A stretch of 64,000 bases of DNA from Chitinophaga skermanii (GTDB taxonomy: Bacteria > Bacteroidota > Bacteroidia > Chitinophagales > Chitinophagaceae): NCBI RefSeq assembly GCF_003259335.1, contig NZ_QLLL01000011.1, positions 62,001-126,000 on the forward strand, given 5' to 3'. The stretch's first letter is position 1. The number at the start of each line of letters is the position of its first letter. A model generated the notes under the pieces. The model saw only the letters and a list, made by a program, of their open reading frames with translations, made no database searches and had not been told where the DNA came from. Made by a program: the position numbers and the translations under genes. Of this stretch, positions 1-8,981 are shown in pieces.

Positions 1-2486
1 GCATATTGTAAGAAGTGAATGGTTTGTGGGTTGAAAAGGTGTACTTCGCCTTTTCTTTTCCATTGGTAAATACCGCCCGCAGTTAAACGCTGTACCGGGG
101 TTTCTTTTCTACCGTAACCCATCCAGTGTTTAGCCAAGGTTTCTTTCGCAATTTCATCAAGGCCCATACCTTGTATGCGCGAAACAGCACCGGTGAAGTA
201 TTTATCTACTGTTGCTTTATTAATACCCAGTATCTCGAATATCTGCGCACCTTGGTAAGATTGCAATGTGCTGATACCCATTTTAGAGAACACTTTCAAC
301 AAACCATCACATACCGCCTTGATGTAGTTCTTTTTCAATTTATCTACATCTAAGTCTGTTTGCAATTTGCCACTTAAGCGTTGGTTACGGATCGTAGATA
401 ATGCTAAGTAAGGGTTGATGGCTGTTGCACCGAAGCCCAACAAACATGCGAAATGATGAACTTCCCATACGTCGCCCGCTTCTACAATTAAACCTACTTG
501 ACCACGGTATCCTTTGCGAATTAAGTGGTGATGCACGGCCGATACAGCTAATAACGATGGAATAGCCGCGTGCTCGCTGTCGATAGCACGATCTGATAAT
601 ACAATTACTTCGAAACCATCTTCCACCGCGTCTACGGCGTACCTACATAATCTCGCCAAGCCTTTTTCCATAGAACCCGGCTTGCCGTCGGCTTTGAAGT
701 AAGTATGTAATGTTTTTGCTTGGAAGATGCCCGTATCAATACTGCGAATCTTTTCCAATTCGTAGTTATTCAAAATCGGGTGGCGTAATGCCAGGCTATG
801 ACAATGTAATGGATCCTCGTCTAACAAGTTACCATTGTTACCTACGAAAGTAGCCAAGCTCATAATAAGACGCTCGCGGATCGGGTCGATCGGCGGGTTG
901 GTTACTTGGGCAAATAATTGCTTGAAATAGCTGCTTAGGTGTTGCGGTTCATCGCTGAGGATGGCCAAGGGCACATCTGTACCCATCGAACCTACGGGTT
1001 CTTTACCATCAATGGCCATGGGGGCAATTATGGTTTCGAGATCTTCTGTAGAATAACCGAACGCCCGTTGGTATTTGAAAATTTGTTCTTGTTCGAGATG
1101 AGTGAACGTAACGCGCGGCTCAGGCAATTCTTCGAGACGGATTTTATACTTGTTCAACCATTCGCCGTAAGGCTGTTGAGAACAAATCTTGTCTTTCAAC
1201 TCTTCGTCGTCGATAATTTTTCCTTGCTCCATATCCACTACGAACATTTTACCAGGTTGCAAGCAGCCTGTTTGTTTAATCTTCGCAGGGTCGAGTTGTA
1301 ATACACCGGCTTCAGAACCCATTACAACATAATCGTCGGTTGTAATAGCGAAGCGGCTAGGGCGTAAACCATTTCTATCTAACGTAGCACCAATTATTTT
1401 ACCATCGGTGAACGAGATAGAAGCAGGACCATCCCATGGCTCCATAATCGAAGCGTGGTACTCGTAGAAAGCACGCTTGGTAGCGTTCATGTCGTCGTTA
1501 CCATCCCATGCTTCCGGGATGAGCATCATCATTACATGTGGCAATGATCTGCCGGTAAGCGTGAGCAGTTCTACAACGTTATCAAGACAGGCAGAATCCG
1601 ACTGGCCTTCTTCCACGATAGGCGATAACATTTCCATTTCTTGCGGGGTGAAGTATTTGGAAACGAAAGATTTTTCGCCGGCACGTAGCCAGTTAAGGTT
1701 GCCCTTTAAAGTATTGATTTCACCATTATGCGCAATATAGCGGTAAGGGTGTGCTAAACGCCATGATGGGAAGGTGTTGGTTGCGAAACGGCTGTGGATA
1801 AGACCGAATGCAGATACCAAGCGCTCGTCGCTTAAATCTTGGTAGTAATGACGAACTTGGTACGTTGTTAATTGCCCTTTGTAAACGATTGTTTTTGCAG
1901 AGAGCGAAGCGATATAAAAATCCGCCTTGTCTTTTGGAACACTATTGCGGGTCGTTTTCGTGATGTAATTACGAAGAACGAAAAGTTTACGTTCGAAACT
2001 TTCGATATCGGCAATATGGTATGGACAGGCGAAGAATACTTGTTCAATTTCGGGTTCAACGGAAAGGGCGGATTCGCCGATACCGTCGGGACGTACGGGT
2101 ACTTTGCGGTAGCCAAGGATGTCGATGCCGAGTTCTGCTGCGCAGCGCTCGATGATTTCGCGGCATTCTTCACGCCAGCGCGGTTCTTTCGGGAAGAAAA
2201 TCATACCTACGCCGTATTTGCCTGATTCTGGAAGTGTAATACCCAGTTGCAAGCACTCCGCGTAGAAAAATTCGTGTGGCATTTGGAACATAATACCGGC
2301 GCCATCACCAGTAGTACGTTCGCAACCACAGGCCCCACGATGTTCCATGTTTTCCAACATGGTTAAAGCATCCTTAATTACCTGGTGTGACTTACGACCT
2401 TTAATGTGGGCGGCAAAGCCGATACCACATGCATCGTGTTCAAATTCCGGGCGGTACAATCCTTGCATTTGGCTCTCATCACGCAT
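1..2486 (-). CDS. gltB: Glutamate synthase large subunit, N-terminal part (gene runs off the window)
   Basis: This is the first ~828 residues of the NADPH/ferredoxin-type glutamate synthase large subunit, which makes two glutamates from glutamine and 2-oxoglutarate. The family is about 1500 residues long, so the FMN-binding and C-terminal beta-helix parts lie outside the window. The start ATG at 2486 is the first one after an in-frame TAA at 2508-2510. It puts the sequence DACGIGF at residues 18-24, so Cys20 is the expected N-terminal nucleophile of the class II glutaminase domain after removal of a short propeptide. A central domain follows, with RPSRF and 'GSEAGV' type motifs around residues 370-385. 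The gene stands alone, 0.9 kb from the next gene on its strand, with a hairpin in its probable leader (2533-2559). A homologous large glutaminase-synthase cannot be excluded, but the family assignment is firm. Confidence 0.96.
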   Translation of the reverse strand, partial: MRDESQMQGLYRPEFEHDACGIGFAAHIKGRKSHQVIKDALTMLENMEHRGACGCERTTGDGAGIMFQMPHEFFYAECLQLGITLPESGKYGVGMIFFPKEPRWREECREIIERCAAELGIDILGYRKVPVRPDGIGESALSVEPEIEQVFFACPYHIADIESFERKLFVLRNYITKTTRNSVPKDKADFYIASLSAKTIVYKGQLTTYQVRHYYQDLSDERLVSAFGLIHSRFATNTFPSWRLAHPYRYIAHNGEINTLKGNLNWLRAGEKSFVSKYFTPQEMEMLSPIVEEGQSDSACLDNVVELLTLTGRSLPHVMMMLIPEAWDGNDDMNATKRAFYEYHASIMEPWDGPASISFTDGKIIGATLDRNGLRPSRFAITTDDYVVMGSEAGVLQLDPAKIKQTGCLQPGKMFVVDMEQGKIIDDEELKDKICSQQPYGEWLNKYKIRLEELPEPRVTFTHLEQEQIFKYQRAFGYSTEDLETIIAPMAIDGKEPVGSMGTDVPLAILSDEPQHLSSYFKQLFAQVTNPPIDPIRERLIMSLATFVGNNGNLLDEDPLHCHSLALRHPILNNYELEKIRSIDTGIFQAKTLHTYFKADGKPGSMEKGLARLCRYAVDAVEDGFEVIVLSDRAIDSEHAAIPSLLAVSAVHHHLIRKGYRGQVGLIVEAGDVWEVHHFACLLGFGATAINPYLALSTIRNQRLSGKLQTDLDVDKLKKNYIKAVCDGLLKVFSKMGISTLQSYQGAQIFEILGINKATVDKYFTGAVSRIQGMGLDEIAKETLAKHWMGYGRKETPVQRLTAGGIYQWKRKGEVHLFNPQTIHFLQY

Positions 2487-2532
2487 GGGCAAAAATTTAA
2501 ATTCTGGTTATAATTGGACATACTTTTCTCTT

Positions 2533-2559
2533 GCGGGGTGTAGCCATAGTACACCCTGC
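2533..2559 (-). promoter_or_regulatory. Hairpin in the probable gltB leader
   Basis: A 10-bp inverted repeat (GCAGGGTGTA / TACACCCCGC as read on the minus strand, one mismatch, 7-base loop) lies 47-73 bases upstream of the gltB start. It is not followed by a T-run on the minus strand, so it is not a normal terminator. A leader structure or a protein site is an inference. Confidence 0.35.
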
Positions 2560-2911
2560 GATAAAACCTTACCGTAATTGTTCTGGGAAACGGTTTAAAG
2601 ATACTAAAGAAACCCAAGAAAATTTATATAAAAGTTGGTTTAAGCGTCAAAATTTAGAAATTATAAAATTGACACAGCCTTTCATTTGAAATATACAAAT
2701 TTGGAAATGAAATGTGGCTTCACCAGGGGTATTTTCAAGATTTATTGAAAATTTTTCAAGGAACTAGGTTGAATACTTAGATAATTTTCAAAATAGAGGG
2801 TTGTTTTGACACTAATCTAATTTATAGCATTGATAATTAATAAGTTATTGTTGTAATACTTGCAGTGAAATTTGTAGAAGCCCGAAAATAGGGGATTTGA
2901 AGCCTTTTTAT

Positions 2912-2956
2912 AATATCTCCTAATGTTTGTTTAATGTTCTTTCAATGTTCTTTCCC
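2912..2956 (+). repeat. Array A: 11-bp-pitch repeat, AATGTT core
   Basis: AATG occurs at 2922, 2933 and 2944, exactly 11 bp apart, with the units AATGTTTGTTT, AATGTTCTTTC and AATGTTCTTTC. An AATATC lead-in stands at 2912, 10 bp before the first unit. The same lead-in with the same 10-bp offset occurs in arrays E and F. Confidence 0.75.
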
Positions 2957-3124
2957 AGTGTTTACAATATGAAGGATATATATCCCATATATTTTCCATT
3001 GTCCAGGGATATATTTATCAATATTCCATAAGCCTAGAATAAATCGGAAATCAACCCATAACGGGCTAATTGCGACAAAACATAAGAAAAAACTGAAAAA
3101 GGTGCTCCTTGGAACCGGCCACTG

Positions 3125-3289
3125 GTAAGGCTGATGTCGGTAAAATGTCGACAAAAGGCTTACTGAACCCTTACAAATACTGGGGATGTGTCGGTGAAAT
3201 GTCGGTGGAGAGTCGGTGAGTAGTCGGAGAACACTCGGTGAGATGTCGGTGGAGAGTCGGTCACCTCTTGGAAATGGCTGGAAAAGATC
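3125..3289 (+). repeat. Array B: 11-bp-pitch repeat, TCGGTG core, with header
   Basis: Header 3125-3163 carries TCGGT at 3137 and TCGAC at 3148. After 43 bp come nine units starting at 3191, 3202, 3213, 3224, 3235, 3246, 3257, 3268 and 3279, all exactly 11 bp apart. The first seven begin TCGG, the last two are decayed (TTGGAAATGGC, TGGAAAAGATC). Header, 43-bp gap and units match array D. Confidence 0.85.
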
Positions 3290-3362
3290 CCAGGGATATT
3301 ATGGAAACCAATTAGTTACAGAAATATGCGGCTAATTTCAATGGGAAATGTGACCGGAATAC

Positions 3363-3398
3363 AAAAAAGGCCGTCTTATATACAAGACGGCCTTTTTA
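3363..3398 (-). terminator. Rho-independent terminator of the GHL10 gene
   Basis: A perfect 9-bp stem (GGCCGTCTT 3369-3377 with AAGACGGCC 3384-3392) has A-runs on the left and T-runs on the right, so it can end transcription from the minus-strand gene whose stop is at 3401. Confidence 0.85.
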
Positions 3399-3400
3399 AT

Positions 3401-4939
3401 TTATTCGAATTTGAAATAGAACTTATTTCCTGTTGTGCTTATCCGCATCGGCTCGCTTGGTACGCTTTCATTTTGAAGTCGATCCAAGGCCGTTACATAG
3501 TAAATGTAATGTTGACCGCGGGTGAAGGTATTATCTATAAATACTGGATCGGGCATTTGCTGCACGAGCGCCAGGATTTTTGTTGGGTCGTTGAGATTTA
3601 TGGGCTCACTTTGAGTGAAGCGGTAGAGAACGTACTGTTTGGTACGGCCACTCGTATCGTCATCGGCCCAGCGGATTTCAATGCCATTTGGTTTTTCAAA
3701 TGCATCGGTGAAATACGGGGCGAACGGGGCTTCGGCTTTAATCCATGGCATGGTTGGAATAAGGGCCGGGTATTTGAACAGGTGATTCGCTAAAGAATCT
3801 TTTATGCCCAACGGGTTGTTGGCAAAAGATTTATAGCTGAAGAACATGCTGCCTTTTACGTTCGGGTAGGTGCGGTTCATTAATATTTGTCGCGGTATCT
3901 CGTAAGGGTTACGCCAAGCAGCATTGCTGCCGATTTGGTAAACACCATGACCAATATATACGTGCTTGCCGTATGCATGGTCATTCCACCAACGAACAAG
4001 TACTTCGTAACCAACAAGCCTGTGACCGTATTCCCAGTAGAGCTGGGGTGTAACGTAATCGATCCAGCCGTTTTTAAGCCATTTAAGTACGTCGGCATAC
4101 AAGTCGTCGTAATTCGTCATACCGCCACGGGTAGGCGAACCTTCCATGTCGCGGTCGTTGTTGCGCCATACACCAAAAGGCGAAATGCCAAACTTAACGT
4201 AAGGTTTTTCGGCTTTAATGGCTTTATCGAGGAGTTGGATAATGTCGTCTACATTTTTACGTCGCCAATCATCGCGTTGCATGCCTTTACCGTATTTGGC
4301 ATAAGAAAAGTTGTCTGGGAATTCCTTATTGGCAATACGGTAGGGATAGAAGTAATCGTCGAAATGTACGGCATCGATATCATAGCGACGAACAACGTCG
4401 CGGATAACGTTTACCACGAAATCTCGTCCTTCCGGGATGCCGGGGTCGAAGTATTTTCTATCACCGTAAGTAACGAACCAGCTAGGATTTAACCTAGAAA
4501 CGTGGTTGTTAGCCACTTTGCTGCGACTAACATTGAATACGGCGCGGTACGGGTTGAACCAAGCGTGGAATTCCATGCCGCGTTTATGTGTTTCCTCGAT
4601 CATGAAGGCGAGGGGATCGTAATACGGGTTGGGGGCTTGACCTTGAGTGCCGGTTAGGTATTCTGACCAGGGTTCGTAAGGTGAAGCGTAGAAAGCATCG
4701 GAAACGGGGCGCACCTGGAACACGATGGCATTCATGCCCATTTTTTGCGCTTCGTTGAGAATATTGATGAATTCTTGTTTTTGTTGCTCCGTTGAGATGC
4801 CGCGGCGCGATGGCCAGTCGATATTTTCCACGGTAGCAATCCAAATTGCGCGGAGTTCCCTTTTGGGAGGCAATTGTGCGGCGCATTCTTTAACAGCCAA
4901 TAACAGCAGTAACCATCCTATGAAGAAATGCTTAACCAT
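3401..4939 (-). CDS. Secreted family 10 glycosyl hydrolase-like protein (GHL10/DUF187)
   Basis: The 512-residue protein has a clear signal peptide (hydrophobic stretch ~7-16, cleavage near Ala21-Gln22) and is probably exported. Residues ~27-350 match the GHL10 (DUF187, YngK-like) TIM-barrel family: ELRAIWIATVENIDWPS at the start of the barrel, AWFNPYRA in the middle and HFDDYFYPY with two acidic residues, which are likely active-site positions. The last ~110 residues (from about 400) look like a fibronectin type III-like beta-sandwich. Family members are linked to cell-wall or oligosaccharide hydrolysis, but the substrate is not known from sequence. The gene stands alone and has its own terminator. 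Confidence 0.85.
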   Translation of the reverse strand: MVKHFFIGWLLLLLAVKECAAQLPPKRELRAIWIATVENIDWPSRRGISTEQQKQEFINILNEAQKMGMNAIVFQVRPVSDAFYASPYEPWSEYLTGTQGQAPNPYYDPLAFMIEETHKRGMEFHAWFNPYRAVFNVSRSKVANNHVSRLNPSWFVTYGDRKYFDPGIPEGRDFVVNVIRDVVRRYDIDAVHFDDYFYPYRIANKEFPDNFSYAKYGKGMQRDDWRRKNVDDIIQLLDKAIKAEKPYVKFGISPFGVWRNNDRDMEGSPTRGGMTNYDDLYADVLKWLKNGWIDYVTPQLYWEYGHRLVGYEVLVRWWNDHAYGKHVYIGHGVYQIGSNAAWRNPYEIPRQILMNRTYPNVKGSMFFSYKSFANNPLGIKDSLANHLFKYPALIPTMPWIKAEAPFAPYFTDAFEKPNGIEIRWADDDTSGRTKQYVLYRFTQSEPINLNDPTKILALVQQMPDPVFIDNTFTRGQHYIYYVTALDRLQNESVPSEPMRISTTGNKFYFKFE

Positions 4940-5217
4940 TTACTAAAAATCTTTAATCGCTTGGAAAATGCCCATGCTTCTAAACGTGCCGGGTTGTATG
5001 GCCACGGCGTTTATTCACATAAAATATTCTTTCTTAATATCAATTAGGTGGGTATGAAATAGGATCGTATACCACGCCCTATGCGTAGTGTATTCGTACA
5101 AATTACATGCTTTCCTACAACAAATCAAACAAAAACCATTGTTTCTACAACATGTATGCCTGTAGTCGTGATCGGGCATACGCGTTGTAAAAAATGGGAA
5201 GAAATTAACGGCTTGGC

Positions 5218-5670
5218 TTATACTTTCCTACCAAGGTATTGCGAATAATCGGGAAGGATTACTTCGTATTCCTGGTGCATTAATGGAGAAGTAAGCAAGA
5301 AATCGGCCGAAGCACGGTTACAAGCTACCGGGATATTCCAAACTACGCCCAAACGTAACAAAGCTTTAATATCCGGGTCGTGCGGTAATGCTTCCATTGG
5401 GTCCCAAAAGAAAATGATTACATCCAGCTTGCCTTCTGCTACCATGGCACCAATTTGTTGGTCGCCACCCAGTGGGCCGCTCAGCAACCTTCTTACAGGA
5501 ACATCTAGCTTTTCTTCGATTAATTTGCCGGTAGTGCCAGTGCCGTATAATTCGTGGCGACTTAAAACGGTTTTGTTATAAAGCGCCCAGTCTAACATTT
5601 CGGCTTTTTTGTGGTCGTGCGCGACAAGCGCGATACGTTTGCGGGTGTGCAGGGTTTTTGTTTGTTGCAT
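5218..5670 (-). CDS. mgsA: Methylglyoxal synthase
   Basis: This cytosolic enzyme turns dihydroxyacetone phosphate into methylglyoxal and phosphate, a bypass of lower glycolysis. The 150-residue protein matches the usual family length. It carries the phosphate-binding region KRIALVAHDHKK (~11-22), TGTTGKLIE, and the catalytic stretch LSGPLGGDQQIGAM, with the expected aspartate, followed by IFFWDPME. I chose the ATG at 5670 (MQQTKTL) over an ATG 57 bases upstream because the extra 19 residues have no counterpart in the family. It is transcribed divergently from the Nfu gene. No strong terminator is seen after it; an imperfect inverted repeat (GTATGCC/GGCATAC, 5154-5181) lies downstream. Confidence 0.95.
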   Translation of the reverse strand: MQQTKTLHTRKRIALVAHDHKKAEMLDWALYNKTVLSRHELYGTGTTGKLIEEKLDVPVRRLLSGPLGGDQQIGAMVAEGKLDVIIFFWDPMEALPHDPDIKALLRLGVVWNIPVACNRASADFLLTSPLMHQEYEVILPDYSQYLGRKV

Positions 5671-5814
5671 ATTGCAAAAATAGTAATCGTGATTAGTATT
5701 AAAAATCCAAGGATTCGAATGTTTCAATGCAACATATAAAAATTAACTATAGGATAATTGTAAAATTCAATGCTACAACCAGGTTATATTACCTGCATTC
5801 TGGTCAATTATTGT

Positions 5815-5822
5815 TAAATTTG
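5815..5822 (+). promoter_or_regulatory. -7 promoter box (TAAATTTG) of the Nfu gene
   Basis: The sequence fits the Bacteroidota -7 consensus TAnnTTTG exactly and lies 19 bases before the start codon. No clear -33 element is visible. Confidence 0.55.
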
Positions 5823-5841
5823 CAGAAGAAAATTATTAAAA

Positions 5842-6426
5842 ATGATAAAAACTGGCAATCCCATCATAAGTATTTATACGGAAATGACGCCTAACCCGGA
5901 AACGATGAAGTTTGTGGCGAACAAGTTGTTGTACCCGCAAAAATCTATCGATTTCCCAACGGCAGCCAGCGCAGCACCATCTCCATTGGCTTCCGAGTTG
6001 TTTACATTTCCATTTATCAGGGGTGTATTCATCTGTAGCAACTTCGTAACGCTCTCCAAAACTCCAGATACAGAGTGGAACGACGTAATTCCTACAATCA
6101 AAGCATTCTTGAAAGAATACTTAGAAGATAACCGTCCCGTATTAAACGAATCAGAAATAGAAGAGAAAAAAGTTGAATTGAGCACCGACGAAAGCGAGAT
6201 CGTTCAACGTATTAAAGAATTATTGGAGAACTATGTAGCGCCGGCAGTTGAAATGGATGGCGGTGCAATCCAATTTAAAGACTACCACGAAGGTGTTGTA
6301 AAATTAGTTTTACAAGGCTCTTGCTCTGGTTGCCCATCATCTATGATTACCTTGAAAGCAGGTATCGAAGGTATGATGAAACGCATGATCCCAGAAGTAA
6401 AAGAAGTAGTAGCAGAAGCAGAATAA
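5842..6426 (+). CDS. Nfu/NifU-type iron-sulfur cluster scaffold protein
   Basis: The 194-residue cytosolic protein has two domains. The first (~10-95) is the Nfu N-terminal domain, recognised by YTEMTPNPETMKFVANKLL. The second (~115-190) is the NifU C-terminal domain, with VAPAVEMDGGAIQF and the cluster-binding motif CSGCPSS (CxxC). Such proteins accept or hold a 4Fe-4S cluster and pass it to apo-enzymes. It is a single-gene unit with a good -7 box and a terminator right after it. Its start ATG at 5842 is supported by the promoter position. Confidence 0.93.
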   Translation: MIKTGNPIISIYTEMTPNPETMKFVANKLLYPQKSIDFPTAASAAPSPLASELFTFPFIRGVFICSNFVTLSKTPDTEWNDVIPTIKAFLKEYLEDNRPVLNESEIEEKKVELSTDESEIVQRIKELLENYVAPAVEMDGGAIQFKDYHEGVVKLVLQGSCSGCPSSMITLKAGIEGMMKRMIPEVKEVVAEAE

Positions 6427-6454
6427 TTAGTTTTCACTTACTTAATTATAGCAC

Positions 6455-6484
6455 GGCGCCTTCCTTTTGGATGGCGCCTTTTCT
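6455..6484 (+). terminator. Terminator of the Nfu gene
   Basis: Stem 6455-6464 / 6469-6478 (GGCGCC ends, one mismatch) with a TTTT loop, followed by TTTTCTTT. Confidence 0.8.
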
Positions 6485-6619
6485 TTGCCTATACTTTTTT
6501 CACTTTCTCTCTGCCTATTTTCACTTCCCCCTCCAAATTCAACCCATTCAACACATTCAACCCAATACAGCGCCTTTTCTTTCTTAGTTTTACACATCAT
6601 AATTTAACCGGTGAACAAT

Positions 6620-8341
6620 ATGAAATTGAGAAGAATTCTACTCATCGCGTGCCTATTATGTACTCTCACGTACGCGGCAGATGCGCAAAGAAGGAATACT
6701 AGGTCAAGAACAGCTTTTGCGAAAGAAGCTACCCAACTAACAGTAAAGTACATCACGAAAAGCAATGGCAAGCAAGTGCCAGGCGAACCTTTACAGCTAA
6801 TCATCCATCATCAACAGGCATTCATTCTACCGCCTAATAATACGCCGCAAAAAGAACAACAATATCTCGACTATAACAAAAAGGTGAGTTACCAAGTGCT
6901 CACCCGTGCTAATGGACAAACCTTCACGCTCGAAAAGCCATTCGATAGCTACGTGAAAGGGGAGTTACTAAAAGATACAGCACATATCCTAGGCTTTGTG
7001 TGTAAAAAGGCGAAGTTCATGATTCGTTCCAATACCATCGAAGTGTGGTATACCACTGAAACCGTAGCAAAAGGTACCCCGAACATTACTGTAGGTGCCG
7101 ATCTTGGACTGGTACTAAAAATTGTACGTAATGGGAACTACGAAACCATTGCTACCGGGTTCGAAAAAATGCAACAAGACCAAATCAACTGGCCAAAACA
7201 ATTCGGCCAAATGGTCGATGAACCTGCGTATATGCAACAAGTGATTGAAAGCCGCTATAACACGATTAATATCTTCAAAGAAGATCAAATCAGCTGGGGG
7301 AACGAAACACCTAACCCGCAAGGCGACCAATTGAATGTTACCTACCATTTTGCAGGCGGTACGGTGATTGCGAAGAAAGTACATCTACCCACTTTGCAGC
7401 CCGGGTCGAACTTGTTTGCTACGCTTACACAATATTCCAATGGCGATGCGTATGATAGAACCGGTTCGTTGTTCATGATTCCTGTAGATAAAAACACGAG
7501 CTTCTTAGATGCTTTGAAAAATGGGATTAAGCAAGTACCGGCTATTACAGGTACAAATGGTAAAACTTACCAAGGTATGGTGGCTACCGACAATTACACG
7601 CCTGTATTAGAGTTGATGCGCTTTTTCACACCGTTCGGCGTAAAGCACTTCAACAACCAAGTTAAAATCAAAGGTTACAACTGGGCCGATTCTGCTGTAT
7701 ACAAACAAGATATTACCCCACTAGCATCCAGCCTTTCCGGCGATGTGTGGTTGGCGGTGTATATCGGTAACTACGATAAAGGCGGTCATAAAGTAAGCCT
7801 AGACTTTAACTATTACCCAGGTTTTGAAGAAGAGAAAACTACCCGCAAACCTTGGATCATGCCTATTTTCAATACTACAAACGTAATGGAAATGGCAGGA
7901 CAAGAATATTGCACCCTGTTCGATAAAGATTCGTTGACCGTAACGGTAAACGTGCCTGCGGGCTTGAAGAACGTGCAATTGCGTTATACAGCCACCGGCC
8001 ATGGCGGCTGGGGCGGCGGCGATGAATTCAACCCGAAGCAACATGAAATTTTCCTCGACGGCAAACGTGTGTATAACTTTGTGCCTTGGAGAGAAGATTG
8101 CGGAACTTACCGGATGTTGAACCCAGCCAGCGGTAACTTTGGCAATGGCTTGTCGAGCAGCGATTTAAGTCGTTCTAACTGGTGCCCGGGTACGCTTACG
8201 CAGCCTGTGAACATTTATTTGTATGATTTACAACCAGGAGTACATACTTTTAAAGTCGCGATTCCACAAGGAAAGCCGGAAGGTGGCAGCTTTAGTTTCT
8301 GGAACGTAAGCGGTGTGCTGATCGGCGAAAAGGAATCTTAA
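6620..8341 (+). CDS. Secreted PNGase F-like peptide-N-glycosidase with a GLPGLI-like N-terminal domain
   Basis: The 573-residue protein has a signal peptide (MKLRRILLIACLL..., cleavage near Ala-Asp-Ala-Gln). The C-terminal half, from about residue 320, is PNGase F-like: YIGNYDKGGHKVSLDF, then TGHGGWGGGDEFNP, VPWREDCGTYRMLNPASGN, LSSSDLSRSNWCPGT and FWNVSGVL. PNGase F enzymes release N-glycans from asparagine in glycoproteins. The N-terminal ~30-230 region resembles the GLPGLI family (QQYLDYNKKVSYQ, then GFVCKKAKFMI and EVWYTTE). I did not map every catalytic residue, so activity is inferred. I used the ATG at 6620, not the GTG nine bases upstream, because it starts a normal signal peptide. 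It is the first gene of a close series with pnuC (9-bp gap). A promoter-like box TAGTTTTA lies at 6585-6592. Confidence 0.85.
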   Translation: MKLRRILLIACLLCTLTYAADAQRRNTRSRTAFAKEATQLTVKYITKSNGKQVPGEPLQLIIHHQQAFILPPNNTPQKEQQYLDYNKKVSYQVLTRANGQTFTLEKPFDSYVKGELLKDTAHILGFVCKKAKFMIRSNTIEVWYTTETVAKGTPNITVGADLGLVLKIVRNGNYETIATGFEKMQQDQINWPKQFGQMVDEPAYMQQVIESRYNTINIFKEDQISWGNETPNPQGDQLNVTYHFAGGTVIAKKVHLPTLQPGSNLFATLTQYSNGDAYDRTGSLFMIPVDKNTSFLDALKNGIKQVPAITGTNGKTYQGMVATDNYTPVLELMRFFTPFGVKHFNNQVKIKGYNWADSAVYKQDITPLASSLSGDVWLAVYIGNYDKGGHKVSLDFNYYPGFEEEKTTRKPWIMPIFNTTNVMEMAGQEYCTLFDKDSLTVTVNVPAGLKNVQLRYTATGHGGWGGGDEFNPKQHEIFLDGKRVYNFVPWREDCGTYRMLNPASGNFGNGLSSSDLSRSNWCPGTLTQPVNIYLYDLQPGVHTFKVAIPQGKPEGGSFSFWNVSGVLIGEKES

Positions 8342-8350
8342 ATAGGAAGT

Positions 8351-8971
8351 ATGCAAGCGTTTTTTCAAGAATTAATCAACAATATCCAACACTTTACATG
8401 GTTAGAAGCCGTGGCCGTGGTATTCGGCATCATCAGCGTATTGTGTTCGAAGCAAAATAGTGTGTGGGTGTATCCAACGGGCTTGGTAAGTACGGGGATA
8501 TTCGCTTATATGCTCGCCCTCGATAGTTTTAAACTGTACGGTGAAGCGGTGCTAAATGTGTATTACTTCGTGATGAGTGTATACGGTTGGTATTATTGGT
8601 CGAAGAAAGATGCCACCCAGCACCATGTAGCCATTAGCTATACGAATAAACGTGAATTATCGACAGCTATTGGGATTTCGGTGATTGGCTGGGGGGTGTT
8701 TTATTATTTATTGAAGAACTATTCTCAATCCGACGTGCCTATATTCGACGGCTTTGTGTCGGCCACTGCTTGCGCAGGTATGTGGTTATTGGCGAAGCGG
8801 AAGATTGAAAATTGGATATTTTTGAACATTTCGAATTTCGTAGCCGTTCCCTTGTTATTCCACAAGCACTTAGTGCTTACGGCCTTGTTAACAATCTTCT
8901 TGTTTATCATAGCTGTAACGGGATATTTCAAATGGGTGAAGTTGTATAAAACCCAACAATCGGCATCTTAA
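8351..8971 (+). CDS. pnuC: PnuC-type nicotinamide riboside transporter
   Basis: This 206-residue integral membrane protein has about seven hydrophobic segments and family motifs: WLEAVAVVFGIISVLCSKQNSVWVYPTGLVST near the start and YGWYYWSKK near the middle (~80). PnuC proteins move nicotinamide riboside by facilitated diffusion, and phosphorylation inside the cell traps it. That role is supported by the next gene, an NR-kinase-like ATPase, 10 bp downstream. PnuT (thiamine) relatives look alike, but no thiamine gene or TPP riboswitch is nearby, so the NAD-salvage reading is preferred. Confidence 0.9.
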   Translation: MQAFFQELINNIQHFTWLEAVAVVFGIISVLCSKQNSVWVYPTGLVSTGIFAYMLALDSFKLYGEAVLNVYYFVMSVYGWYYWSKKDATQHHVAISYTNKRELSTAIGISVIGWGVFYYLLKNYSQSDVPIFDGFVSATACAGMWLLAKRKIENWIFLNISNFVAVPLLFHKHLVLTALLTIFLFIIAVTGYFKWVKLYKTQQSAS

Positions 8972-8981
8972 AATAGTAAGC

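Larger units (their letters stand above)
2487..3400. other. 914-bp gap without a gene: hairpin, two repeat arrays, terminator
   Basis: No open frame here has coding character. The gap holds the gltB leader hairpin, array A (2912-2956), an AT-rich stretch with several ATATAT runs (2975-3030), array B (3125-3289) and the terminator of the upstream minus-strand gene (3363-3398). Confidence 0.7.

Noticed and set aside
3125-3289. Array B as coding tandem repeats
   Set aside because: An 11-bp pitch shifts the frame at each unit, and no frame stays open with a sensible start.
2942-3793. Open frames across arrays A/B and antisense to the GHL10 gene
   Set aside because: They lack family resemblance, run through repeat DNA or lie antisense to a clear gene.
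5154-5181. Inverted repeat GTATGCC/GGCATAC as the mgsA terminator
   Set aside because: The stem is short, the loop long, and there is no T-run on the minus strand.
8351-8971. PnuC as a thiamine transporter (PnuT)
   Set aside because: No TPP riboswitch or thiamine genes are present, and an NR-kinase-like gene follows.
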